A stretch of DNA of 64,000 nucleotides, taken from the NCBI RefSeq assembly GCF_041740695.1, contig NZ_JBGSLK010000074.1, positions 1-64,000 of the forward strand, written 5' to 3'. Positions 49,528-57,968 of the stretch are shown in pieces (position 1 is the first letter of the stretch; each line of letters starts with the position of its first letter). The position numbers and the translations under genes were made by a program. Origin of the DNA: Haliscomenobacter sp041740695 (lineage in GTDB: Bacteria > Bacteroidota > Bacteroidia > Chitinophagales > Saprospiraceae). Below the pieces are notes generated by a model. The model did no database searches. It worked only from the letters and a program-made list of their open reading frames with translations, and had not been told where the DNA came from.

Positions 49528-50634
49528 ATGCAAATTCCTTTTTTTTCCTCCGCCCCTATGCACCAGCCTTTAAAAGTGGAGCTTGATGCTTTTTGGCAAA
49601 AATTTTACGATTCCAATTGGTACGTGTTGGGGCCAGAGGTGGAAGCATTTGAGGCGGCTTACGCCGCATTCAACCAAACTCGTTTTTGTGTGGGAGTGGC
49701 CAATGGTCTGGATGCCTTGCACATCGCACTAAAAGCGCTAGGGGTTGGCCCGGGCGACGAAGTCATTGTGCCCTCCAATACTTACATCGCTTCCTGGTTG
49801 GGGGTGTCACAGGTAGGCGCCATTCCAGTTCCGGTGGAGCCTGACCCTCACACTTGGAACATCGACCCTCAACGCATTGAAGCCGCTATCAGTACCCGGA
49901 CTCGTGTCATTATGCCCGTACACCTTTATGGGCAAGCTTGCGAAATGGGGCCAATTATGGAGCTGGCCACCCGTTATGATGTGGCCCTAGTGGAAGACAA
50001 TGCCCAGGCCCATGGGGCACGTTGGCAGGGAAAATTGACCGGAAGTTTTGGGCAAATCAATGGGGTGAGTTTTTACCCCACCAAAAACCTGGGTGCATTG
50101 GGTGATGCGGGCGCGGTAACTACCAACGACTCCGCTTTGGCCGACTTTGCCAAAATGTACCGTAATTATGGCTCCAGGCAACGGTATTACAATGAAATGC
50201 CAGGGCTAAACTCGCGTTTGGATGCTGTGCAAGCGGGTATTTTGCGCATCAAATTGGCGCATTTGGCGAGCTGGAATGCGGAAAGGGAAGTGTTAGCAAA
50301 CAGGTATTTGGAACAACTCCGAGGAATTAAGCAGTTGCGCTTACCCACGCTTGGCACAGATTGTACCTCGGTTTGGCATTTGTTTGTGGTATTGGCCGAG
50401 CGGCGGGATGCCTTGCAGGTTTACTTGCAGGAGCGCGGGATTGGCACCTTGATTCATTATCCCTTGCCACCACATTTGCAGGAGGCTTATTTTCCTTTAG
50501 GATTTAAACGAGGACAGTTTCCCATTGCGGAGCAAATTGCGCAAAAATGCTTGAGTTTGCCACTCTATCCGGGAATGCCAGTAGCCCATTTGGATCAGGT
50601 AGTGGACGCCATCGGCGCATTTTACCAGTCTTAA
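49528..50634 (+). CDS. DegT/DnrJ/EryC1 aminotransferase, FdtB-like
   Basis: PLP-dependent sugar aminotransferase, 368 residues, that would aminate the 3-keto sugar made by the FdtA-like isomerase. Signatures: NWYVLGPEVEAFEAAYA, GVANGLDALHIALKALGVGPGDEVIVPSNTYIA, VEDNAQAHGARW and the PLP lysine K186 in SFYPTKNLGALGDAGAV; the GTLIHYPLPPHLQEAY region is typical of the 3-aminotransferases. The RmlA/RmlB genes needed for the precursor are not in the window. Divergent from GT39/fdtA. Confidence 0.92.
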   Translation: MQIPFFSSAPMHQPLKVELDAFWQKFYDSNWYVLGPEVEAFEAAYAAFNQTRFCVGVANGLDALHIALKALGVGPGDEVIVPSNTYIASWLGVSQVGAIPVPVEPDPHTWNIDPQRIEAAISTRTRVIMPVHLYGQACEMGPIMELATRYDVALVEDNAQAHGARWQGKLTGSFGQINGVSFYPTKNLGALGDAGAVTTNDSALADFAKMYRNYGSRQRYYNEMPGLNSRLDAVQAGILRIKLAHLASWNAEREVLANRYLEQLRGIKQLRLPTLGTDCTSVWHLFVVLAERRDALQVYLQERGIGTLIHYPLPPHLQEAYFPLGFKRGQFPIAEQIAQKCLSLPLYPGMPVAHLDQVVDAIGAFYQS

Positions 50635-50759
50635 AACTTTATTAAAGTTTAGCTTGCTTAGCGTGCTGAAGAAATAATTCTTGTACATCTGCTGTTTTAG
50701 TTGTCGAAACCTTTTTGAGACTTTTTCGTAGTTAGCTATAGTACACAAAAAAGAACCTT

Positions 50760-51353
50760 ATGGCCACACGTCGACCCACCAAATTCCAAATCTGGATGTT
50801 CAAGACCAAACGCTTGTTGTTTTTGCTGCTTTTGGTATGGTTGGCCGTACGTTGCAATGTACTACGCGATCTGACGACAGACCGGACGAAGGACCCCGTT
50901 GAAAAACCGGGTACCGATTATGGCCCCGTTCCACCCTCCGTTTCTACCAAAGAAATGTTGCTGCGCAAAGACATCACTACTTTTGCCCAAAACCAGATAG
51001 GTGCCATCTACCAATATGCGGGTAAAAATCCAAGCACTGGGTTCGACTGCTCTGGATTTACCTCTTATGTAATGAGTAAATATGGCATCAAAATCTCCTC
51101 TAGCTCCCGCGACCAAGCCTTGCAAGGCAAATCCATCGATGTTTCTAAGGTGAAACCCGGCGATCTGATTTTTTTCCGCCGCAGCGCCTCCGAGCCAATT
51201 TTCCACGTTTCCCTGGTTGTTTCCAATGACAAACAAGGCATTAAAGTTGTACACAGCACCACTTCACGCGGCGTAATTGTCGACAACATCACGGCGAGTA
51301 AGTATTGGAAACCGTATATCGATTCGGCGAAGGATGTGGTAGCGAAGAAATAA
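50760..51353 (+). CDS. NlpC/P60 (C40) family peptidase
   Basis: A 197-residue exported cell-wall peptidase. A basic N-terminus and a hydrophobic segment with a cysteine (LLFLLLLVWLAVRCNVL) suggest a membrane anchor or lipoprotein. The catalytic domain from about residue 70 has the nucleophile in GFDCSGFTSYV, FFRRSASEPIFHVSLVV with the histidine, and VVHSTTSRGV. It is a paralogue of the gene at 861-1529, sharing the unusual FFRRSAS segment, but is more complete at its C-terminus. No operon partner is certain; a small ORF follows 24 nt downstream. Confidence 0.92.
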   Translation: MATRRPTKFQIWMFKTKRLLFLLLLVWLAVRCNVLRDLTTDRTKDPVEKPGTDYGPVPPSVSTKEMLLRKDITTFAQNQIGAIYQYAGKNPSTGFDCSGFTSYVMSKYGIKISSSSRDQALQGKSIDVSKVKPGDLIFFRRSASEPIFHVSLVVSNDKQGIKVVHSTTSRGVIVDNITASKYWKPYIDSAKDVVAKK

Positions 51354-51377
51354 ACAGCTAGTCGAATAATTCCCCTG

Positions 51378-51605
51378 TTGCTAGCCCTTCTACTCCCCGA
51401 AGCCAGCATCTCATTTATATTCTACTGCATCTATCATGTAGCCAAAACCATCAAAACGGTTGAATTGCAAAGAAAGGTCACTTTCAGTGATTTTATTGCA
51501 GAGTTTTTCCTGGTTTGGTTTTTCCCGATTGGGGTGTGGATTTTACAGCCGACCATCAATAAATTGGCGGCAAAAGACGATGATGATTTCAATGAGATTT
51601 TGTGA
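51378..51605 (+). CDS. Small hypothetical membrane protein, possibly truncated
   Basis: 75 residues: a hydrophobic N-terminal segment (SISFIFYCIYHVA), a short polar region (KTIKTVELQRKVTFSDFIAEF), a second hydrophobic segment (FFLVWFFPIGVWILQPTINKLA) and an acidic tail (AKDDDDFNEIL). The WFFPIGVWILQPTINK pattern suggests a real protein family rather than chance. The ORF starts 24 nt after the peptidase and lacks a clear start signal, so it may be the remnant of a longer gene. Function unknown. Confidence 0.55.
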   Translation: MLALLLPEASISFIFYCIYHVAKTIKTVELQRKVTFSDFIAEFFLVWFFPIGVWILQPTINKLAAKDDDDFNEIL

Positions 51606-51613
51606 ATAGTTAG

Positions 51614-53749
51614 CTAGTGTACCAATAATTTTTCTGCCCATAACTGGCCATTAGTCAGCTGTACCCTAAAATAATACAACCCAGGTGTAGTTGGTGTAAC
51701 CAGGTTGAATTTTAACCCAGGTTTATTCACTTGCTGCAAAACTCGCCCTTCCAGGCTAATGAGCTCGGCATGGAGGGGTGTTTCTGAACAACTAATCGTC
51801 ACTACAGCCCCTCGCTCCACAGGGTTTTTAAATTGCAACTTGAATTTATCTCTACTCGGATCATTTAGCCTAACCGAGGTTGGCAGACTGACTACCAGAT
51901 TGGTGTTTTCACTCAAACTCAATGTGTCCACATAACCCACTTTGCCGTTGAGGCTCACCGTAATTCGATATTTTCCTTTGAAACCCCGTACTTGTGCCAC
52001 ACCACTGGCATTGGTGCTAGTGCTGGTATTGGTCCACCACTTGTTGAACAACAAATCCGATACTGCTCTTCCTGCCGGGCGCATTGACCAATCCAAACGG
52101 AAAAAAGGGCCATTGCTTAACCAATGCGCACCGTGCCAAAAACCCCAACTCAGAAAACCATCTACGGAGGGGTGGCTAAAACACATCGTCAAAAAATCGG
52201 CGGTGAACTGGGCGGCGAGGCTATCGCCCACCAAATTCCCGTAGTCGTATTCGGTGATTTTGGCCCGGGCACCGAAGGTGGTGTAAAAATCATCCAGCGT
52301 GGTTTTGACATCGTACATCGAAACCAAGCCTGAACTGATGTGGCCTTGGAAACCAATGCCGTCAATTTTGATGCCCGCATTTTGAATTTCCTTGAGGTAT
52401 TGTTTGGTACGTTCGTACACCACGCTACCTGGCAAATTGCCTTGGTCAATGGTGCTGTAATCGTTGAGGTACAGTTTGATTGTGGGGTCTATTTCTTTTA
52501 CTTTTTTCAGTATATCGACGTAAATTTCCCGGCCAGTAACATAACCAGGACTCCCCGCCAAGGCCTTCGCTAATTCTTCGTTGAAGGTAATTTCATTGAG
52601 TACGTCCCATTCTTTGACCACCCCTTTGATGCCAGGATAATTCAGAATTTCCGTTAAGTGGCTATTGATGCGTTGTTTGAGATAAATTGGATTGCCCTGA
52701 TTCAATTGCATGTCATCGGGCAGGTATTGCCAGGCGGGCCAGACCAAATTGTGCCCACGCACCGCCACCCCCCGGTCGTTCAACCAGGTAGTCGCTTTGG
52801 CCACTTCGGCATTGCTGACAAACCATTTTTCTTCCCAGGCATCCCATTTCATATCGTTTTCAAAAACCACTTCGTTGAATCCATGGCCTTTGCCGTCAAA
52901 ATCGAAGATTTTTTGCTGGTAGGTATTGTCTTGTTGTTTGTTTCCGGCAATGCGGTTGGCGGTGATGGCGGAACCAAATTTGAATTCGTGTGCCAACATT
53001 TCCATTTTTACGGTCGCGCCAGCTATGGGGTCACCGTTCGCCTTCGTTACATTTAGCATAAAATTGGCCTTGCGGATTTGTTCAATCCGTTGATCGGCTT
53101 CAGTGCGCCAAGCAGCATTGGCCTCGGAGCCAGCATAACTTTGGTGCAATTCGATGGGGAAACGATCGATGGTGTATTTGTTTTTAAAATCGATCAAGGC
53201 AATCCCGGCAATTTGGATGCTTTGCGCTTTGTACCCGGTATGGAAACCAAAATTGAGTTGTTGCGCTGCATAGTCAAAATCGGCATCAAAAGGGGCAACG
53301 AACTGCTGCCACTCCGCGCCAATTTCTGTAGTGAGGAAAATTTCCTTCTCATAAGTATTGGCACGTTCCAGGAATAAATTGACTTTGGCTTTTTCAGCAC
53401 CTGCCGAACGCACCCAAATCACCATCAAGCAGATTGAACCTTTGGTGATGGCTTGGGTGTTACTACAGCTGATGCCGCTGCTCCAGGCTTCCGTACCAGG
53501 GGAACTGATGGTCATTTGCCGCAAGCGGGTGAAGCTTTGTCCGGTAGTTGTAGTGCTGGCACCAAATGTGCCGCCATATCCGCCAAAATTACTGAGGGCT
53601 AGATTTTCATCCGCGGGGAGCGACCAAAACCCTCCCGAAAGCGTATATTTGCTACTCAATTCATTTTGCAAATTGATGTAATACGCGCTTTGTGCATTGA
53701 GCTGAACAAAAAATGATCCAGCGAGCAGGAGTAAAAAAAACTTTTTCAT
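51614..53749 (-). CDS. GH10 endo-1,4-beta-xylanase with CBM-like and T9SS tail domains
   Basis: Secreted xylan-degrading enzyme, 711 residues. A signal peptide is followed by a carbohydrate-binding beta-sandwich (about 25-180) and a spacer with a small inserted domain (NFMLNVTKANGDPIAGATVKMEM). The GH10 barrel (about 255-560) carries RGHNLVWPAWQYLP, the acid/base glutamate in EWDVLNE and the nucleophile in KITEYDYG. The last 80 residues (LHAELISLEGRVLQQV...GLYYFRVQLTNGQLWAEKLLV) look like a type IX secretion sorting domain. It is not linked to the susCD locus 17 kb away. It is convergent with the small membrane ORF (8-nt gap). Confidence 0.92.
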   Translation of the reverse strand: MKKFFLLLLAGSFFVQLNAQSAYYINLQNELSSKYTLSGGFWSLPADENLALSNFGGYGGTFGASTTTTGQSFTRLRQMTISSPGTEAWSSGISCSNTQAITKGSICLMVIWVRSAGAEKAKVNLFLERANTYEKEIFLTTEIGAEWQQFVAPFDADFDYAAQQLNFGFHTGYKAQSIQIAGIALIDFKNKYTIDRFPIELHQSYAGSEANAAWRTEADQRIEQIRKANFMLNVTKANGDPIAGATVKMEMLAHEFKFGSAITANRIAGNKQQDNTYQQKIFDFDGKGHGFNEVVFENDMKWDAWEEKWFVSNAEVAKATTWLNDRGVAVRGHNLVWPAWQYLPDDMQLNQGNPIYLKQRINSHLTEILNYPGIKGVVKEWDVLNEITFNEELAKALAGSPGYVTGREIYVDILKKVKEIDPTIKLYLNDYSTIDQGNLPGSVVYERTKQYLKEIQNAGIKIDGIGFQGHISSGLVSMYDVKTTLDDFYTTFGARAKITEYDYGNLVGDSLAAQFTADFLTMCFSHPSVDGFLSWGFWHGAHWLSNGPFFRLDWSMRPAGRAVSDLLFNKWWTNTSTSTNASGVAQVRGFKGKYRITVSLNGKVGYVDTLSLSENTNLVVSLPTSVRLNDPSRDKFKLQFKNPVERGAVVTISCSETPLHAELISLEGRVLQQVNKPGLKFNLVTPTTPGLYYFRVQLTNGQLWAEKLLVH

Positions 53750-53844
53750 AATGGACTACTTGTTGCAGGTTTTTTGGGAATACAGCTCAGCTCAAGGTAT
53801 GGCTTTTCCATTTACCCAAAAAGTAGTCAATCGAATAAAGTACC

Positions 53845-54147
53845 ATGATTGTGTACAACGAAACCATAAAAATTGAAGGAAGCATCCACGAAGAGTGGCT
53901 GGCCTGGATGAAAACTGTACAATTGCCAGAAATTATGGCCACTGGCAAATTCAGTGAACACCGCGTTTGTCGCCTCTTGCACGACGATGAGGATGACGGA
54001 GTAACCTACGCCATTCAATACTATAGTCCAGATATGGAAACTTTTCAACGCTACCAGCAGGAGGATGCTGCGCTATTTCAGCGCAAACATATGGAGCGGT
54101 ATCGGGATCGGTATGTGGCGTTTCGGACGCTGATGGAAATGGTTTGA
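53845..54147 (+). CDS. DUF4286-family small protein
   Basis: A 100-residue protein of unknown function matching a Bacteroidota family: IVYNETIKIEGSIHEEWLAWMKTVQLPEIMATGKFSEHRVCRLL then a YAIQYYSPDMETFQRYQQEDA segment. The fold is probably a ferredoxin-like dimer similar to monooxygenase or stress-type ABM domains, which is inference from pattern only. The start ATG follows an AT-rich gap after the divergent xylanase. Composite palindrome I begins about 2 nt after its stop. Confidence 0.85.
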   Translation: MIVYNETIKIEGSIHEEWLAWMKTVQLPEIMATGKFSEHRVCRLLHDDEDDGVTYAIQYYSPDMETFQRYQQEDAALFQRKHMERYRDRYVAFRTLMEMV

Positions 54148-54148
54148 A

Positions 54149-54264
54149 AAGATGAAAGATGAGAGATGAAAGATAAAAGATGAGAGATGCTACCGCAACG
54201 TTTTTGACGATGACCTCTGTCTAAGTCTCTGCGGTAGCATCTCTCATCTTTTATCTTTCATCTT
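54149..54264. repeat. Composite palindrome I with agatgaa/agatgag words
   Basis: The left arm of about six 7-nt words (54149-54188) is mirrored by 54239-54264. The core 54189-54238 (gctaccgc...gcggtagc) is the same core as in A and C, although the arms are unrelated in sequence. The inner stem is gac/gtc extended by a G.T pair. It lies between two convergent stop codons, 2 nt from one and 6 nt from the other. Confidence 0.85.
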
Positions 54265-54270
54265 TAGAAT

Positions 54271-54918
54271 TTACTCTTTCTTCTTAAAGTCCCCATCCTT
54301 CCAGGCCTTGAAGAACTTGCCCCAAGCGATTGGGTTGAAGATATTCATAGGGGGCGCTTGCCCATAATAGTAGTAGTTGCTGGCCTGACGGCGCAGGTAG
54401 AAGTCGGCGTTTTCGTCGCCGTCGAAACGGGTGCCCACCTCGGCTTTTTTCAAGGATTCTGTGGCGAGGTTTTCTGTAGCGCGTTTTTGCAGCTCTGGCG
54501 TGACGTCCATTGCCAGGAATTCCAGGCGGAAGTGATCGCGGCTAGGCCAGGGAAAAATGACCGTTTCGGGCAGGTTGACTACATCCTGGGTCATGAGCTG
54601 CACCAGAGAGTAACGATCCTCCGATAAATCTTTAGGGATTTTGTATTCTATCGTTTCATAGCCCACCGTGGAAAAACGAATCACGTCTCCTTTTTCTACT
54701 ACAATGGAGAAAAATCCTTTGAGGTCGGAGTAAGTACCCCGGTTTTTTCCTTTGATAAACACGTTGGTATAGGGGACGGGGATGAGCTGATCATTGCTTC
54801 CGTCCAGAACCAAACCTGAAAACTGAACCAAATTGGAATCTCGTTGCGCCTGCAATTCAGCCCCTAAGCTCGTGATGCCGACCAAAAACAATATCCACCA
54901 GATGCGCTTTATCATCAT
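54271..54918 (-). CDS. Exported protein with CarboxypepD_reg-like domain
   Basis: A 215-residue protein with a signal peptide (IWWILFLVGITSLGAELQA), then a carboxypeptidase-regulatory-like beta domain (VQFSGLVLDGSNDQLIPVPYTNVFIKG...GFFSIVVEKGDVIRFSTVGYETIEYKIP, about 30-110). A polar C-terminal half has a run of aromatics (ASNYYYYGQAPPMNIFNPIAWGKFFKAW). Proteins of this layout are common in Bacteroidota and are probably periplasmic or outer-membrane associated, with no assigned activity. No operon partner is seen. Confidence 0.85.
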   Translation of the reverse strand: MMIKRIWWILFLVGITSLGAELQAQRDSNLVQFSGLVLDGSNDQLIPVPYTNVFIKGKNRGTYSDLKGFFSIVVEKGDVIRFSTVGYETIEYKIPKDLSEDRYSLVQLMTQDVVNLPETVIFPWPSRDHFRLEFLAMDVTPELQKRATENLATESLKKAEVGTRFDGDENADFYLRRQASNYYYYGQAPPMNIFNPIAWGKFFKAWKDGDFKKKE

Positions 54919-55054
54919 TCCAAACGATTTTCTATTAAGACCTCCCGAAAGGGGGAAAGGTTTGTTTAGACACGGAAAAAATAAAAGTATCTTTCTTATC
55001 CGTCCCTAAGACACTGCTAATTTACAATTTTTCCAACGATTGTCCATTTATAGT

Positions 55055-57109
55055 CTATTTATTCGCGGGATTTGCCCCCTTTTGAGCAAATTTCTGGGCG
55101 ATCTCAGGATCAATTTGTTGCGCTTGAGCCAGGGCTTGCTGTGCTTTGCTCAGGTCACCTACTTTTTGATACGCCATTTGCAGCTCAAACCAGGCATCAG
55201 CACTTTTCGGTGCCAAATCTCTGGCCTTTTCGAAATAAGCCAAAGCCGCTTGTTGGTTTCCTCCAAAACTATTGGCTACGCCCAATAAACGCACCGTCGT
55301 GTAATCATTAGGGTTCAAAGCCAAGGATTGTTGCAAATACTGCAATGCTTGCGCCAGGTTTCCTCGTTTTTCTCCTTCCTCCTGTCCCAGTAGGCGATAA
55401 GCCACTGCCAGGTTGTTTTTGGTATTGGCATCGCTGTTGTTGAGGCTATACGAGGCATTGAGGTATTTGACCGATTCGGCATATTTACCCAAATACAGAT
55501 TACAAGTGCCCAGCAGGAAAAAGCCGTCTTTGTAACCTGGATGGATTTGTACCGCCTGCAACAAATGGGTTTCCGCCTCTTGCAAGAGGGCAATACGCCC
55601 CAGTGAATCGTTTTTCATTTTTTCCGAATCCGAAATCAACTGTCCCCCCAATGCGTTGTGCACTTTGGCACTGTTGACCGAGGTTTTTGCATCGGTGCGA
55701 AAGAGCGTCAGGTTGTTTTTCCAGGCAAAATTTCGGACAATCGTCAAGCCACCAAAAATCAAAGCTACCAGACCGATCCCAATCAGAAGGGTTTGGGGCC
55801 TTTGCGTTTGAGGCGCTTTTCCATACCATAAATTGGCCAAAAAAGCCACCAGCGCAAAGCATAAACCCACCGAGGGCATAAAGATCAAACGCTCCGACAT
55901 GTTGGTACCCACTACGAGCCAAATGTTGGAAACGATGGAAAGGGTGGCCAAATAAAACAATAGCCCATACGCAACGGGCGATTTTTTGCGCAAGCCCATC
56001 ACCCCGACAATCCCCATACCCAAATACAACAAAAAGCTCAGCATCGCCCCAGGTTGCCCCCAACTCATGCGTGGGATGTGGTTGGGGTAATAATCGTGGG
56101 TCAGTGGGTAGGGGAACAAAAACAACTGGATGTATTTTCCCAGGGTATAAAACACCGTAGCCTGCCGCTCTGCCCCGCTGAATGGGACGTATTGGGTGCC
56201 CTCCAGTTTCAGGAAAGGGTTGTTCATCAATTCATTGGACGCGGTGCCAATCTGGGCATTGGGCAATACACTTGAACGCACCAGCAAAAACAGGATGGCG
56301 ATCGCTAAAAAAGGAGCCGTCTGCCGCAGGATTTGGGCGATTGAAGCATTGGTGAAAAACCAATAGGTGAGTGGCACGACCGCCAAAAAAGTAATGGCAT
56401 TTTCTTTGGAAAAAATACCGATCAAAAAAGACACTGCGGCCAGCGCTTCCCAACCCAGATTGCCGGATCGAAAACTGCGCAGTGAAAAATACAAGGCTGC
56501 CAAACTGCCCAATAAGGCCATAATTTCGTCTCGTCCTTTGATGTTGGCCACTGCCTCGGTATGCAAGGGATGCGCCACAAAAAGCAATGCTGCCACAAAG
56601 GCTAGCCAAGCACTCAGGGTTTTGTTCCAGCGGTAGGCAAACAAGCCACTCGCTAGCAAATAAAACACCAGCCCAGTTAGTCCATACCACAACACATTGA
56701 ACAAGTGCCCCCAAAAGGCGGCTTTGCCAAAAATGCTCAGCTCCACCGCAAACATGGCCAGGGTGAAGGGACGATAACGCCCACCTTCCAGCAAACCTTG
56801 CTTGTCCGTTTTAAAAAAACCGTGGAAAGTATCTTTGTTAAAAATGTCGGCCAGCCCTGCCCAACCCTTTTGAACGTGCATGTTGTCGGTGATGACAATG
56901 GCATCGTCGAGCGCAAATTGGTGACCTAGGGTATTTGTGTAAAGCAGAATACTCAATACCATCAGAACAATCAAATGTAGCTGCAAAGGCGGATTGCCTG
57001 AATCCACTACTGTAGGTATGGCACTGGAACTCGAGGGGTTGTTTGAGGTAGGCTTATTAGGACCCATTTTTCCTCCTGTATTTTTCCTTCCTTTGGGCGC
57101 TTTGCTCAT
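55055..57109 (-). CDS. Polytopic membrane protein with C-terminal TPR repeats (TMTC/GT-like)
   Basis: A 684-residue protein. A polar tail rich in Ser, Pro and Asn is followed by about 10 hydrophobic segments (residues 48-470). The first periplasmic loop has LGHQFALDDAIVITDN and RYRPFTLAMFAVEL, the acidic-pair arrangement of GT-C enzymes related to TMTC/DUF1736. From about 500 to 660 there are four or more TPR units (HPGYKDGFFLLGTCNLYLGKYAESVKYL, NPNDYTTVRLLGVANSFGGNQQAALAYFEKA, AWFELQMAYQKVGDLSKAQQAL). It is probably an O-mannosylation-type or lipid-sugar glycosyltransferase, but unproven. The start is chosen at 57109 (MSKAPKGRK); an ATG at 57163 would add 18 residues. Confidence 0.85.
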   Translation of the reverse strand: MSKAPKGRKNTGGKMGPNKPTSNNPSSSSAIPTVVDSGNPPLQLHLIVLMVLSILLYTNTLGHQFALDDAIVITDNMHVQKGWAGLADIFNKDTFHGFFKTDKQGLLEGGRYRPFTLAMFAVELSIFGKAAFWGHLFNVLWYGLTGLVFYLLASGLFAYRWNKTLSAWLAFVAALLFVAHPLHTEAVANIKGRDEIMALLGSLAALYFSLRSFRSGNLGWEALAAVSFLIGIFSKENAITFLAVVPLTYWFFTNASIAQILRQTAPFLAIAILFLLVRSSVLPNAQIGTASNELMNNPFLKLEGTQYVPFSGAERQATVFYTLGKYIQLFLFPYPLTHDYYPNHIPRMSWGQPGAMLSFLLYLGMGIVGVMGLRKKSPVAYGLLFYLATLSIVSNIWLVVGTNMSERLIFMPSVGLCFALVAFLANLWYGKAPQTQRPQTLLIGIGLVALIFGGLTIVRNFAWKNNLTLFRTDAKTSVNSAKVHNALGGQLISDSEKMKNDSLGRIALLQEAETHLLQAVQIHPGYKDGFFLLGTCNLYLGKYAESVKYLNASYSLNNSDANTKNNLAVAYRLLGQEEGEKRGNLAQALQYLQQSLALNPNDYTTVRLLGVANSFGGNQQAALAYFEKARDLAPKSADAWFELQMAYQKVGDLSKAQQALAQAQQIDPEIAQKFAQKGANPANK

Positions 57110-57254
57110 GGCAGACGATTGATTTTGAATGCTCGAAGTTAGAGAATATTGCGCCGCACACAAAATGCTACATACTTAAGCTTTCCAAAAGTGTAAAACT
57201 TTTGGAAACTATTCTTAAATTTTAAGCGACATTTAAAAAAAAGACTCAGCACCA

Positions 57255-57680
57255 TCAATATTGCCCCGGGCAAGCCCGATAACGCCTCCGCCAAGCCAAT
57301 TGCCAACTCAACAATCGAATCCAGCGGATCAACCAAATGATTGGGTGCGTTAGAATAATGACCATTTCTACCAACAATAGAAAAGCCAAGATGACGGCCA
57401 TAAATTGAGTTTGACCATTGCGAGACAAGAAAAAAAGACCCACATATCCTGCGAGAATCAACACCAGAGTGAATACTGTCCAGATTCCTTCGCGCCCTAC
57501 TTTGATGGGTGCAAATACTCTGACAGGGCGGTGATACGTCTTCAACTTAGGTCGATCACGATTCTTTTTGGGCTGAAAATCATTGCATTCAATTGTGGAG
57601 GCACAGATGATAGTGGCCGATAAGCGTTGATTAATGCCTATAAAGCAAACCAAGGTTAGCGTAAAAAAAAGGGATTTCAT
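57255..57680 (-). CDS. Hypothetical exported/membrane protein
   Basis: 141 residues: an N-terminal signal (FFTLTLVCFIGINQRLSA), a basic polar stretch (PKKNRDRPKLKTYHRPVRVFAPIKVG), two transmembrane helices (WTVFTLVLILAGYVGLFFL and FMAVILAFLLLVEMVIILTHPIIW) and a tryptophan/arginine-rich tail. The pattern of signal peptide plus two C-terminal helices recurs in uncharacterised Bacteroidota proteins. A leftward frame at 57139-57336 overlaps its end and is not accepted. Confidence 0.7.
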   Translation of the reverse strand: MKSLFFTLTLVCFIGINQRLSATIICASTIECNDFQPKKNRDRPKLKTYHRPVRVFAPIKVGREGIWTVFTLVLILAGYVGLFFLSRNGQTQFMAVILAFLLLVEMVIILTHPIIWLIRWIRLLSWQLAWRRRYRACPGQY

Positions 57681-57867
57681 GCCGAGGATTTGTTTTTATA
57701 ACCTCATTTTCAATGGTCAAATTATGGTTTATTCTTATTTTAACGCAATTATTTTGTGGTAAAATTTTAGCTGCCTTTCATGTCCGTTGTTGGGCGAAAA
57801 CGGGCCTGAAAAAACATTCATTTTTTTATTGAATGAAAACAATATCACAAAGTTGTAAGAATATCCC

Positions 57868-57875
57868 TAATTTTG
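57868..57875 (+). promoter_or_regulatory. Possible -7 box (TAATTTTG) for the CNNM/CorC gene
   Basis: TAATTTTG matches TAnnTTTG, about 94 nt upstream of the ATG at 57969. A TTTG element at the expected distance is not clear. The rest of the 288-nt gap 57681-57968 is AT-rich with no other recognised feature. Confidence 0.4.
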
Positions 57876-57968
57876 TGGCTAAATCATCTCAAGGAAAGTA
57901 GCAATAGCACAGCTCACACTAAAATCATCCAATGAGTCTGGCTGCTTTATCTTGTTATAACGATCAAA

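Noticed and set aside
57139..57336. 65-codon minus-strand frame between the TPR protein and the hypothetical exported protein
   Set aside because: It overlaps the better-supported 141-residue gene and has no start signal or homology pattern.
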